A DNA stretch of 64,000 nt from an uncultured Bacteroidota bacterium (GTDB taxonomy: Bacteria; Bacteroidota; Bacteroidia; Chitinophagales; Chitinophagaceae), in NCBI GenBank assembly GCA_903906365.1, contig CAIVKC010000041.1, forward strand, positions 174,272 through 238,271, given 5' to 3'. The notes under the pieces are model-generated. The model did no database searches and was not told where the DNA came from. It worked only from the letters and a program-made list of their open reading frames with translations. Shown one piece after another: positions 17,703 through 27,271 of this stretch (within the stretch, counting starts at the first letter, position 1; every line of letters begins with the position of its first letter). A program made the position numbers and the translations under genes.

Positions 17703-18077
17703 ATGAAACGTTTATTACCTGTATCATTGATCGTTGTTGCGAGCTTCATCGCTGCAAGCACCCAGGCCCAGGTGTATGTGGATGCCCATTTAAATCTGCC
17801 CGCTCCTCCCTTTGCCCGGGTTCACTTCCACAGGCCTCCGGTAGTGGTGGAAACATACCAGCCTGGATACGTGGCTCCAGTTCAACCCTATTATGGCTAT
17901 AATGGCGCAGAGGTGGAAGTCCCCGCACCGGTGTATTACCCCAGGGGATATGAACACCGTTACTATGAGAGATACTATGAAAACCACTACAGGGACCATG
18001 ACCGGTTCCGTGACAGGGATGATTATTACAGGCACAGGGACTTCGACCGTGATGATCGCGGCAGGAGACACTGGTAA
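17703..18077 (+). CDS. Small exported Tyr/Arg/Asp-rich protein
   Basis: The product (124 residues) starts with a clear Sec signal (KRLLPVSLIVVASFIAASTQ, cleavage likely after STQA). The mature part is proline-rich, then from about residue 80 becomes a run of Tyr, Arg, Asp and His (YRDHDRFRDRDDYYRHRDFD). No known domain is visible. Such short periplasmic proteins occur widely in Bacteroidota and their role is unknown. A perfect hairpin terminator follows at 18091. Confidence 0.7.
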   Translation: MKRLLPVSLIVVASFIAASTQAQVYVDAHLNLPAPPFARVHFHRPPVVVETYQPGYVAPVQPYYGYNGAEVEVPAPVYYPRGYEHRYYERYYENHYRDHDRFRDRDDYYRHRDFDRDDRGRRHW

Positions 18078-18090
18078 AATACAAGCTGAT

Positions 18091-18128
18091 AAAAGAAAGC
18101 CCCTTTTTGTAAAAAGGGGCTTTCTTTT
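18091..18128. terminator. Bidirectional intrinsic terminator
   Basis: An 18-bp perfect stem (18091-18108 with 18111-18128) with GC core GCCCC/GGGGC and flanking A and T runs lies between two convergent genes, so it can stop transcription from both sides. Confidence 0.88.
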
Positions 18129-18148
18129 ATGGGTAATCGCCTTTTTTA

Positions 18149-20593
18149 TTAGTCATCCTGGTCTTCCTTTTTGGGGATTGTCTTCAGGAAGGCTGCCCGG
18201 ATTGGGGCAGGCACGCCTGCATCAGCACCCCGCACACTTTTCCAGAGTACTTCATTGAAAAGCCCTTCCGGAACGCGGTCCTGCCGGGTCAGGTCGAAAC
18301 CGGCGGATTTTTCAGCCAGTTCATTCCAGGCTGTATTCCTTTCGTTGATGTCCATATTGGCCCCCCTGGAGCGGAAGGGAAGGGTATCAGCCATATTTGT
18401 AAATGCCTTCCACATGGGGGTGGCCGCTGCATCATACTGGCTCATGGGTGGTATACCTGCAATCAATTCCATGGTTCTGATCATGGAAGAGGTGGAATAC
18501 ATGGTATGGTCCACGAAATGTCTTTTCACGTATCCCCCCGCCACATAGGCCGTGGTCCGGTGGGCATCCACATGGTCCGGGCCATTCTGGGCGTCATCTT
18601 CAATGATGAAAACGACACTTTCCTTCCAAAGCGCGCTGTGACTGAGATGATCCACCAGTCTGCCGGCAGCCAGGTCGTTATCTGCTACATGGGCAAAAGG
18701 GGAATAGGCCCCTTTGGACAGACCGCTGGTATGGTCATTGGGCAGATACACGATATTCATGAGCGGTACCTGGGAAATGGCTGCCAGTGAGTCAAAGTCA
18801 TGCTCCCATATTTTCTCCCTGGTTACATCCTGGATGGAAAGATCCCAGCCTGGATATCCTAAGACAGAGATTTTGTCCAGGGAGGACATGCTGGGTTTTC
18901 CGTCATCACAGAACTCCCCGTAATTACGCACGCTCACATGGTGGCGGAGGCAATGATCCCAGATGAACCCGTTTTTAGTATAGGCAATGGGCTTTCCGCC
19001 TCCAAAATCATAGGAGCCGCCGCGGTTGCCATAACTGGTGGGCCAGTTTTTTTCCGTATAATCATTGGCGTAAGCAGCCATACTCCAGTTGTGTCCGTCG
19101 GCACTGACTTCACCATCGCAGTAAAAATTATCCAGCAGCACGAATTCCCTGGCAAGGGCATGAAGGTTGGGAGTGATGTGCTCCCCGAACAGGACCAGGT
19201 TTGGATCCCCGTTCCCTTCCCGTATGTCACCAAGCACCTGGTCGTAGGTCCTGTTTTCCTTCAGGATATAGAATACATGCTTGATCACTGAACTTTCTCC
19301 CGTTTTCATGGGGATGGGGTTGCCCGCCTCGCCCTGGGTGACCGATTCTTTTTCCTTATTGTAGGGCGTGTTTTCATAAACCCTGGCCGAATAAACCCCC
19401 AGTGTTTTTTCATCGGGTTCATTGATTATGCTCATGGTGCCTTTGAACAGGCCGCCTATATATTGCACTTCACGGGGTTTACCTGAATCACCCGCTTTAT
19501 ATTTGACTTTCTGTCTGCGGTTCAGGGGGGAAGGGCCTTCAGGGTTGGCCATGGAAGAGAATCCCTTGCCATTGGTAACATATATTTTATGTCCGACCAC
19601 TTTCACCGCTGTAGGGTACCAGCCAACCGGAATAAACCCCTTTGACCTGCTTTGTCCAGGCATGCTGACGTCGAAGACGGCCAGGCAGTTGTTATCGGCG
19701 TTGGCCACGTAGAGGGTCTTTTCATCGGTGCTCAGGGCAACGCCGTTGGTGGTGGAACCGGCAGGAGCATCCGGATACAGGGCCGCATTGAGGGTTTCCA
19801 GCAGGATCTTTTTAGTCAGGTCAATGACCGACACCGAATTGTCATTGGCATTGGATACAAACAGGTACTTATTATCTTTTGTACGGCAGATATCATTGGG
19901 GTTTTCCCCGACTGCAATATCACCGCTGAAAACCCTGGTCTCCGTATCAAAAATCCTGATCTTTTTGCTTCCCCAGCAACTGATATACAATTCCTTTTTA
20001 TCGGCTGAAAGCAGGCAGGTATATCCTTCGGCTCCTAAGGGATATTGCTGCAGGACTGTTTTTTTTACCAGATCCACCAGGTAGAGGGCATTGTTCTCCT
20101 TGGTCACTACATAAAGCAGCCGGCGGCTCTCATCAATATCCATACCGGAAGGAGAAATTTTTTCGGGCCATCTTTTTCCCAGCAGGATGGAATCCCTGAG
20201 CTGGAGTTTGCCCTGTACAATGGCATATTTCAATATCCTGTTGTCATTGCCTCCGGAGGCATAGAGGTGTTTTCCGTCGGCACTGAATTTTAATCCGACA
20301 AAAGATTTGGGGATATCAATACTATCAGCCACTCTTCCCCCCGTGAGGTCCACCAGTTGCAGGGACTGTGTACTCTGGCCGTTGTTGGTGACGGCGATCC
20401 ATTTTCCCGAAGCGGAGACCGCCATATTGAGCGGGAGATCCCCCAGGGGCAGGCTGCGCCCGGCAGGGGTGAGAGACCATCCGTTGGGCAGCAAAACCTT
20501 TTTTTTGACAATGGCCTCCCTGGCAGACTGCGCCTGCCCCCCGGCCTGGATGAGCAGGCCTGATAAGATCAGATAAAGGAACCGTTTATTCAT
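18149..20593 (-). CDS. Exported YncE-like beta-propeller / phosphoesterase fusion protein
   Basis: The product (814 residues) has a signal peptide (FLYLILSGLLIQAGGQAQS). Residues about 50-370 form a YncE-type seven-bladed propeller with repeated blocks such as YVVTKENNALYLVDL, LFVSNANDNSVSVIDL and LYVANADNNCLAVFDV. From about 440 a phosphoesterase domain of the phospholipase C/acid phosphatase type follows: KHVFYILKENRTYDQVLGD with the metal-binding Glu and Asn, then FYCDGEVSADGHNWS, and FIIEDDAQNGPDHVDAHRT with the distal Asp/His ligands. Bacteroidota proteins with this fusion are annotated as bifunctional YncE/alkaline phosphatase family. The substrate is unknown; location is periplasmic or surface. 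Confidence 0.85.
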   Translation of the reverse strand: MNKRFLYLILSGLLIQAGGQAQSAREAIVKKKVLLPNGWSLTPAGRSLPLGDLPLNMAVSASGKWIAVTNNGQSTQSLQLVDLTGGRVADSIDIPKSFVGLKFSADGKHLYASGGNDNRILKYAIVQGKLQLRDSILLGKRWPEKISPSGMDIDESRRLLYVVTKENNALYLVDLVKKTVLQQYPLGAEGYTCLLSADKKELYISCWGSKKIRIFDTETRVFSGDIAVGENPNDICRTKDNKYLFVSNANDNSVSVIDLTKKILLETLNAALYPDAPAGSTTNGVALSTDEKTLYVANADNNCLAVFDVSMPGQSRSKGFIPVGWYPTAVKVVGHKIYVTNGKGFSSMANPEGPSPLNRRQKVKYKAGDSGKPREVQYIGGLFKGTMSIINEPDEKTLGVYSARVYENTPYNKEKESVTQGEAGNPIPMKTGESSVIKHVFYILKENRTYDQVLGDIREGNGDPNLVLFGEHITPNLHALAREFVLLDNFYCDGEVSADGHNWSMAAYANDYTEKNWPTSYGNRGGSYDFGGGKPIAYTKNGFIWDHCLRHHVSVRNYGEFCDDGKPSMSSLDKISVLGYPGWDLSIQDVTREKIWEHDFDSLAAISQVPLMNIVYLPNDHTSGLSKGAYSPFAHVADNDLAAGRLVDHLSHSALWKESVVFIIEDDAQNGPDHVDAHRTTAYVAGGYVKRHFVDHTMYSTSSMIRTMELIAGIPPMSQYDAAATPMWKAFTNMADTLPFRSRGANMDINERNTAWNELAEKSAGFDLTRQDRVPEGLFNEVLWKSVRGADAGVPAPIRAAFLKTIPKKEDQDD

Positions 20594-20611
20594 GGCTTCT
20601 TAGATTAACCC

Positions 20612-20619
20612 TAAAAATA
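20612..20619 (-). promoter_or_regulatory. Possible -7 box (TATTTTTA) for the phosphoesterase gene
   Basis: Minus-strand TATTTTTA lies 18 bases upstream of the start codon at 20593, one mismatch from TAnnTTTG. Confidence 0.4.
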
Positions 20620-20672
20620 CCCATTTAAACGGCTGATAGAATTGGAAGCTGCAGAATTAATAGCAAAATAAT

Positions 20673-21404
20673 TCAGGGGAAAAGACTTTCGGCCAGGGCC
20701 ACCGATTCTGGTTTGCCTACATCTACCAGCCGCGACCGGCTGTGGTCGAATCCACGGATGGGATGCCCCTTCGCCAGGTCCAAATACAGGTCAACAATGG
20801 AAAACCTGCCTTCCCTCTTTATAAGGGGGAATATGAGCGGTTCAATGATATGGACACCGCTAAAGGCCTTTGGAAGCAGGAGCGCCTTTTCCGGCGCTGA
20901 CATGGTGAGCGCGGCCCCTTTTTCCTCTCCGGTCTTGAGGTTTCTCCATCCGCGGAGTTCCATATCGGGACTGAACAGGAAATTACGGTCGGTTACCCGA
21001 CCGGTGACTGCCAGGGTGGCCAGGGGCTGTGCGGCTCGATGAGCCTCCATCATGGAACCCAGGTCCAGGTCGGTCAGGATATCTGCATTGATCACCACAA
21101 ATGGCCCGTCCTGAAAATACCATCCGGCCTTTTTCAGACCCCCTCCTGTCTCCAGGACCTCCTCCCGCTCATCGCTGAAGGCAACGGCTGAACCCCAGCC
21201 CTTGTTTTCCTCCACCGCCCGGATGATTTGTTCTGCAAAATGATGGATGTTGACTATAACCTCCCTGATGCCATATTGCTGCAGGTATTCAATGTTGCGC
21301 TGCAGCAGGCTCTTGCCGTTAACCAGTGCGAGTGCCTTAGGATGTTCATCCGTCCAGGGTTTGAACCTCGTGCCCAAACCGGCTGCAAAGATCAGGGCCC
21401 TCAT
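20673..21404 (-). CDS. Sugar-1-phosphate nucleotidyltransferase (MurU-like)
   Basis: The product (243 residues) has the nucleotidyltransferase signature ALIFAAGLGTRFKPWTDEHP with the activating Lys (PKALALVNGK), the FVVINADILTDLD metal/nucleotide site, and a closing RSRLVDVGKPES. The short length without a left-handed helix domain matches MurNAc-1-phosphate uridylyltransferase (MurU) and similar short pyrophosphorylases. In recycling operons MurU sits next to the kinase AmgK; no kinase is adjacent here, so the sugar remains uncertain. A good promoter box lies 55 bases upstream. Confidence 0.82.
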   Translation of the reverse strand: MRALIFAAGLGTRFKPWTDEHPKALALVNGKSLLQRNIEYLQQYGIREVIVNIHHFAEQIIRAVEENKGWGSAVAFSDEREEVLETGGGLKKAGWYFQDGPFVVINADILTDLDLGSMMEAHRAAQPLATLAVTGRVTDRNFLFSPDMELRGWRNLKTGEEKGAALTMSAPEKALLLPKAFSGVHIIEPLIFPLIKREGRFSIVDLYLDLAKGHPIRGFDHSRSRLVDVGKPESVALAESLFP

Positions 21405-21459
21405 GGTAGTATCTGTATTTTGGACTTATGCATGGCTGACAGCTTATTTGCTAGAAAGG

Positions 21460-21467
21460 CAAATATA
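21460..21467 (-). promoter_or_regulatory. Bacteroidota -7 box for the nucleotidyltransferase gene
   Basis: Minus-strand TATATTTG is an exact TAnnTTTG match, 55 bases upstream of the start codon at 21404. Confidence 0.45.
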
Positions 21468-21864
21468 AAACTTATCCCGTTCCTATAGGATTCGTTCCCG
21501 TGCTGCGAACCTGGATTCCTTTTACACATTAGGTCCCATGTGGTCCTGCAACGCGCTATTGGACCTGGCTCCAAACCTGGCCGGCTGTTCCTTGTTTGGC
21601 AAGGGGGGCCTGTAAAGCCAGCCGGGCTGGTGTTCATTAGGGATTGATTTACCTGTTGTAGTCTTCGGTCCTTTTGAAAAGTCAATATATCATTTCATGG
21701 GATCCATGGCTGCCCGCTATCAGGAAGGGCAGCTGTCCTTATCCGGCCGGCCCCGTCAGAGGGTCCCTGCTGTCCAATCCGGGCTCCGGCCTGTACGGAG
21801 ATTATTGGTAGTATGAAATGCAAATTTTATCTTGGGCCTGATAACAATACCCAAGGCCCCTTTC
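21468..21864. other. Intergenic region before the PKD protein, no supported gene
   Basis: About 400 bases, GC-rich in the second half, without a convincing frame, RNA gene or repeat. It should hold the promoter for the large plus-strand gene; I find no exact TAnnTTTG box close to its ATG. Confidence 0.45.
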
Positions 21865-24800
21865 ATGTTCGATCCACCAAGAAATAAACCTGTTCTATGT
21901 CAAGCGCTCCTTGTTTTCCTGCTCCTGGCGGCAGGATCCCGGGCCTTTGGACAGCTGAAGGCGGATTTCACGGTCGATAAACCGGGGGGCTGTTCCCCGC
22001 TGCGGGTGGCTTTCACCTCCACCAGTACCGGAACATCCCCCTCCACGACCTATGCCTGGGATTTTGGCAATGGCAATACATCGGCCCTGGTAAATCCGGG
22101 CGCTACCTACGGGGCGGAGAAGACCTATACGGTCACCCTGACCCTGACCGATGGTGCATCCACTTCCAGGCAGACCAAACAGATAACCGTTTATAAAAAG
22201 CCTGTAGTCAATTTTTCTTCCACCCCCCAGACGGGATGCCTTCCGGTGGCTATCACCTTTACAGACAGCTCTTCACCGGGGGACGGCACGATCAGCAGCT
22301 ATTTTTGGGACTTCGGAGATGGCAATACCCAGCAGGGCCCCGGCCTGCAACAGGTTAATCACAGCTATGATTTCCCCCAGTCGGCCGTGGCTGGACTGAC
22401 GGTTTTCAACAGCTACGGGTGCTATACTTCTGTTCAAAAACCGGCAGGAACCATCCTGCCTGCCCTGCAGGCTTCCTTTAAAACCGACCGGGACTTCCTG
22501 TGCAACCTATCAGATCCCGTCACCTTCACCAACCAGAGCACGGGTCCGGGGACCTTGAGCTACCTCTGGGATTTTGGGGACGGCAACTCCTCCAATGCCA
22601 TTAACCCGGTTCATGTCTATGCCAATAAAGGGATCTATTCGGTCAGTTTGAAAGTGAGCAGTTCATTCGGATGCACGGCTTCCAGCGTGCAGCAGCATCA
22701 GATTAATGCTGACAGTTTTTTGGTTGATTTCACCTACCCGCAGATCCTGTGCCAAAACAGCCTGGATACCTTTACGGACATCAGCACAGCGGGGGCCCTT
22801 TCCGCACAATGGACGGTGGATGGGGTGGCACCCAATTATATCGTTGGCAATAACCTGCTGTATTCATTTGTCACAACCGGTACCCACCAGGTACAGCTCA
22901 CTGAAACCTATGGCACCTGTATACTGACTTTAACAAAGAACCTGACCGTTCACAATGTTCCGGATATCCGGCCCTTTATCATCATCATTGATTCCTTCTG
23001 CGCCCTGCCTGCCACCGTACATTTCCGGGATACGACCCAGGGAGCCGTGGGATGGCAATGGAACCCGGATAATTACGGTTCCCCGCGAGCGACCACCCAG
23101 GCGGCAGCCTACGTGTATACCGATTCGCGGTATTACTATGCGACATCAACGGTGACCAACGCCGCAGGCTGCTCGGCCACCGAAGGCCAGTCCTTTTATA
23201 TCCCGCCGGCCAATGTTTCCATTTTCATCGTCAACGACAGTTATCCCTACGGGTGCGACAGCGTGGACCTGGTCTTTGGAGCCCATGCCATTGACTCCAT
23301 TATCAGCTATAGCTGGGATTTCGGGGACGGCAATACTTCCTCCTCCGCGCAACCCCGGCATATTTTTACCCAACGGGGCACCTTTAATATTACCCTCAAA
23401 TATGTTACCCGACGCGGATGCAGTGGCAGCACAACCTATTCGTCCGTTCAGGTCTATAACAAAGCGGTGGCCGATTTTTCATCCACACTGGACACCGTCT
23501 GTGGTAATTCACGCAGCATTTTTGTGAGCACATCCACCGGGGATGTAATTGCCACCTATTGGAATTATTCATCCGACAGTGGCAAGACCTATCATTTTGG
23601 GGGAAACAACAATTATCAATTTATCCAGTTTCCCGATTCAGGCACCTATACCATACAACTCATCGCCTACAGCCCCACCGGAACCTGTAATGATACGCTG
23701 GTCAGGAAAAACCTGGTGAAGGTACTGCCACCCATTCCAAAAATCAACAGCTTTACCAATACCTGCGATGGGACGCGGGGTCTGGTCAAATTCACCGAAA
23801 GTTCCCTGTATGCCAAAAGCTGGATCTGGGATTTTGGAGATGGAACCAGCCTCACCCTGGGCAGTAAACAGGATACCATTACCCATACCTATACCAAGAC
23901 GGGGTATTATAACGTGGTTCTGACCGCTGTAAACGGGCCCTGTACAGTGAAAGACTCCCTGTATGTACCTGTGCTGGTTAAACAGAACCCTGTGCTGAGC
24001 TCGCCGGATTCCGTGGTCTGCGCCAGCAATGCCATGCCAATCCAGATCGGGAACTATGATTTTAACCCCGATCCCCATTTTATAGACGTCTTTGATGCCA
24101 ACTATTATTACATTCAGTCCATCCAGTACGCAGATGGCAGCCTGTTCACCGGCACTTACAGCCAGGTGGACAGCCAGGATTTTTTCCACCCCTGGTATTC
24201 CACCTTTTTAGGAAGCCTGATCAATTTCAGTCATAGCCAGACTACCTTCCGGGTCATATCGACCTCGGCTTATTTTGGCTGCAACGATACCTCCAATTAC
24301 ATTACCGTTAAAGTGTCCGGCCCCAGCGCGGGATTTAAGATCATCGATGGCAGCCCCTGCTTTGACTATCCGGTCCTACTGGAGGACAGCTCAAAGGCTT
24401 CCCCCGGTGCACCTATTTTGAACTGGCTGTGGAGTTTCGGGGATGGCAATACCAGCAGCCAGTCGGGTCCATCCCCCCAGTCGCATGCGTATGCGGCACC
24501 CGGCCTCTACCAGATCCAACTCAAAGTGACCGATTCCAGGGGATGCTGGGACCAGACGGCAGCCGATAACCGCCATCAAATAAACCTCAGCGGTCCCCGG
24601 GCTTCCTTTGCCTATTCCCCGGCCCAGGTCACTCCGGGAACGCCCATACAGTTTATCAACAATACCAACACCTTTAACAGTTCAAACACCCAGTACCGGT
24701 GGTTATTCGGGGACGGAAGCAGTTCCACCGCATTCTCCCCCTCCCATACCTATGCCGCCACCGGAATAGATACCATCCGGCTGATTGCCACCAACCCTGC

Positions 24801-26868
24801 CACAGGATGTATGGACACTTCCATAGAAATCATACGGGTGCAGCAAATTAATACCTCCTTTACCATTACCCCTGCTTTTCTCAGCAGCAGCAGCTGCCCC
24901 CCCGTGCTGGTGCGTTTTTCCAATACTTCCCAAAATGCCCTCCGCGTCTCCTGGGATTTTGGCGATGGCAGCGGCGCTGATAATCAGCCCAACCCCAGCC
25001 ATACCTACTACAAACCCGGCGTTTATAAGGTCATCATGTATGGATACGGATACAACGGCACCACAGACACCACGGTGGATTCCGTGATAGTAAGGGCGCC
25101 ATCTGCCAAACTGAAGGCAGACCTCCTGGCCGGTTGTCTATCCCAACAGGTGACCCTGCGGGCAGCGGTAAGCAATGCCAGCAGCTTTATCTGGGATTTT
25201 GCCGATGGGACGCTGCAGCAGACAAGCGACAGTTTCGCCGTTCACCAGTATGCCACACCGGGTCTGTATACTCCTTCGCTGATCCTGACCGACAGCCTGG
25301 GCTGTTCGCTGACGGCTTCCCTGGGAGATACCATTGTAATAGACACACTACAGGTCGGATTTTTGAATAACCTGCAATATTACTGTGATTCAGCACTGGT
25401 TAATTTTGACCCCCTAATTGTCAGCCTGGCGGCAGATTCATTGCACCGGAGGCTTTCTTTCAGCTGGACATTTGGAACCGGACAGCCTTCCGATACTTCC
25501 GATGCCCCCGCACCCTCCTTTGATTTTACCCTTCCTGGAAAGTATATCAGCAGGCTTACGGTCCGCTCCCCCTACGGATGTGTTAAACAGGCAACCGACA
25601 CGGTGGTCATCGTAGCCAAATCCAGGGGAGCCATTTTTGGGCCGGCGGAACTCTGCCAGGGATCGCCGGCCACCTTCACCGCCACTGCATCCGACCCTGG
25701 CGTACATACCGGGTGGAACTGGACCTTTCAGAACGGGGCTTCCTCCCAGCAACAGAACCCCCCGCCGGTGATCTTTGCAGATTCAGGCACTTTTCAGGTA
25801 AGGCTCATCGTTACAGCCAACGGTTGCACGGATACTTCCCGCCAGAGCCTGCTGGTGCACCCCAGGCCGGATGCAAAGATCAGCCCTGCGGATGCCCTGG
25901 TATGCCTGGGTAAATCCGTGCAGCTTTCATCAGGTTCCCCAGTAAATTCCTATCAGTGGTCGCCCGCCGCCGGGCTTGACAATGCGCAAACCCCCAGCCC
26001 CCTGGCCTCTCCGGTGGTGTCAACGACCTATCACCTGGTAGTGACCAGCCCGTTTGGTTGCACCGGTGCCGACTCAGCCCTCGTTACAGTGGCAAGCCCC
26101 TTTCAGTTGAAAGTGCCTGCCGATACTTTTGTATGCAAGGGCAGCAGCCTCCGGTTGCCGGTCTCAGGCGCCAACACGTACAGCTGGATTGGCAATACGG
26201 ACGGATTGAGCGCGACCCGCTCAGCAGACCCTGTAGCCACGCCGCTGTCGGGTACCAATACCTATACGGTGGTGGGCTATGACGCACCGGGCTGCTTTAC
26301 CGATACGGCCAATATTAGGGTGGTGGTGCACGACCTGCCCACCATCAATCATGAACCGGGGATTGAACTCATGACAGGTTCGACGCTCACCCTTCAGGCC
26401 AGCGGCAGCAGCGATATCATTACCTGGAACTGGTCCCCGCCCGATTATCTGAGCTGCACCGACTGTGCTGCCCCGGTTTGTACGCCCCGCAGCGAAATTA
26501 CCTATATTGTCACCGGCAAAACACAGTTTGGCTGCATGGCCTCCGATACGGTTCTCATTAGATTGGTTTGTGCCCAGGACCATGTTTATATCCCGTCCGT
26601 TTTCAGCCCCAACAACGACGGGCATAACGACCGTTTTTATATCCGAGGAAATGGAATAAAGAGCATCAGGTCGCTGCGCGTATTCAACCGGTGGGGGCAA
26701 CTGGTTTTCGAGCGCAGGAATATACAGGCCGGTGATGCTGCTGCCGGATGGGACGGCCGCTTCAAGGATGCCCCTGTTCCAACAGGCACCTATGTGTACA
26801 CCGCAGACCTGGAATGCGACACCGGAGCGGTTTTTTCCCTGAAAGGAACGCTGATCATCATACGATGA
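21865..26868 (+). CDS. Giant PKD-repeat surface protein with type IX secretion C-terminal domain
   Basis: The product (1667 residues from this ATG) has a signal peptide (VLCQALLVFLLLAAGSRAFG) followed by about eleven PKD-like Ig repeats, each marked by a variant of WDFGDGN (AWDFGNGN, FWDFGDGN, LWDFGDGN, SWDFGDGN, IWDFGDGT, LWSFGDGN, RWLFGDGS, SWDFGDGS, IWDFADGT, SWTFGTG, NWTFQNG). More divergent Ig-like modules follow, rich in aromatic-Cys patterns. The last 90 residues (VYIPSVFSPNNDGHNDRFYI through LRVFNRWGQLVFER to the C-terminal LKGTLIIIR) are the gliding-motility-associated domain used as a type B type IX secretion signal. It is probably cell-surface attached or released and acts in adhesion or as a scaffold. 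A TTG start 33 bases earlier is possible, but the ATG gives a normal signal peptide. Confidence 0.9.
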   Translation: MFDPPRNKPVLCQALLVFLLLAAGSRAFGQLKADFTVDKPGGCSPLRVAFTSTSTGTSPSTTYAWDFGNGNTSALVNPGATYGAEKTYTVTLTLTDGASTSRQTKQITVYKKPVVNFSSTPQTGCLPVAITFTDSSSPGDGTISSYFWDFGDGNTQQGPGLQQVNHSYDFPQSAVAGLTVFNSYGCYTSVQKPAGTILPALQASFKTDRDFLCNLSDPVTFTNQSTGPGTLSYLWDFGDGNSSNAINPVHVYANKGIYSVSLKVSSSFGCTASSVQQHQINADSFLVDFTYPQILCQNSLDTFTDISTAGALSAQWTVDGVAPNYIVGNNLLYSFVTTGTHQVQLTETYGTCILTLTKNLTVHNVPDIRPFIIIIDSFCALPATVHFRDTTQGAVGWQWNPDNYGSPRATTQAAAYVYTDSRYYYATSTVTNAAGCSATEGQSFYIPPANVSIFIVNDSYPYGCDSVDLVFGAHAIDSIISYSWDFGDGNTSSSAQPRHIFTQRGTFNITLKYVTRRGCSGSTTYSSVQVYNKAVADFSSTLDTVCGNSRSIFVSTSTGDVIATYWNYSSDSGKTYHFGGNNNYQFIQFPDSGTYTIQLIAYSPTGTCNDTLVRKNLVKVLPPIPKINSFTNTCDGTRGLVKFTESSLYAKSWIWDFGDGTSLTLGSKQDTITHTYTKTGYYNVVLTAVNGPCTVKDSLYVPVLVKQNPVLSSPDSVVCASNAMPIQIGNYDFNPDPHFIDVFDANYYYIQSIQYADGSLFTGTYSQVDSQDFFHPWYSTFLGSLINFSHSQTTFRVISTSAYFGCNDTSNYITVKVSGPSAGFKIIDGSPCFDYPVLLEDSSKASPGAPILNWLWSFGDGNTSSQSGPSPQSHAYAAPGLYQIQLKVTDSRGCWDQTAADNRHQINLSGPRASFAYSPAQVTPGTPIQFINNTNTFNSSNTQYRWLFGDGSSSTAFSPSHTYAATGIDTIRLIATNPATGCMDTSIEIIRVQQINTSFTITPAFLSSSSCPPVLVRFSNTSQNALRVSWDFGDGSGADNQPNPSHTYYKPGVYKVIMYGYGYNGTTDTTVDSVIVRAPSAKLKADLLAGCLSQQVTLRAAVSNASSFIWDFADGTLQQTSDSFAVHQYATPGLYTPSLILTDSLGCSLTASLGDTIVIDTLQVGFLNNLQYYCDSALVNFDPLIVSLAADSLHRRLSFSWTFGTGQPSDTSDAPAPSFDFTLPGKYISRLTVRSPYGCVKQATDTVVIVAKSRGAIFGPAELCQGSPATFTATASDPGVHTGWNWTFQNGASSQQQNPPPVIFADSGTFQVRLIVTANGCTDTSRQSLLVHPRPDAKISPADALVCLGKSVQLSSGSPVNSYQWSPAAGLDNAQTPSPLASPVVSTTYHLVVTSPFGCTGADSALVTVASPFQLKVPADTFVCKGSSLRLPVSGANTYSWIGNTDGLSATRSADPVATPLSGTNTYTVVGYDAPGCFTDTANIRVVVHDLPTINHEPGIELMTGSTLTLQASGSSDIITWNWSPPDYLSCTDCAAPVCTPRSEITYIVTGKTQFGCMASDTVLIRLVCAQDHVYIPSVFSPNNDGHNDRFYIRGNGIKSIRSLRVFNRWGQLVFERRNIQAGDAAAGWDGRFKDAPVPTGTYVYTADLECDTGAVFSLKGTLIIIR

Positions 26869-27271
26869 GCCCTGCCCACTTTGCAGCGACATGCATCCCT
26901 GTCAGGGCAGGATGGGAAGGCCCCCGGGTAAATACAATCTCCCGGTTCGGGATGTGGTCGGGGTGGCGGCACCTTGCCGGGGATGGACAGATCAGGGGGC
27001 AGACAGACCCTCTGGGGAAAAGCCCGATCATTCCCCGGACAAGAATGGGGTAATTCCAGTTTTCTGTTGGGTTACAGCAGGGTAATGAGGTATTTCGCAG
27101 CCTCTGCCGATCGGCCAGGGCCACCGCATACATTTGGGCCGGGGTCAGCAACAATCCTGTTTATACTGGCCTATTCTTTTGTGGGTCTTGCTGCCTTGAC
27201 ATAGAATTGATTAATTTCAGCCAGCGATCCCATTTTTTGCCCGCTCAATTCAAACAGGAAAAAATTCATCC
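26869..27271. other. Intergenic region, no supported gene
   Basis: About 400 bases between the PKD gene and the amidohydrolase gene. Short frames on both strands have no family resemblance. No terminator hairpin with a T tract and no RNA gene is apparent. Confidence 0.45.
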
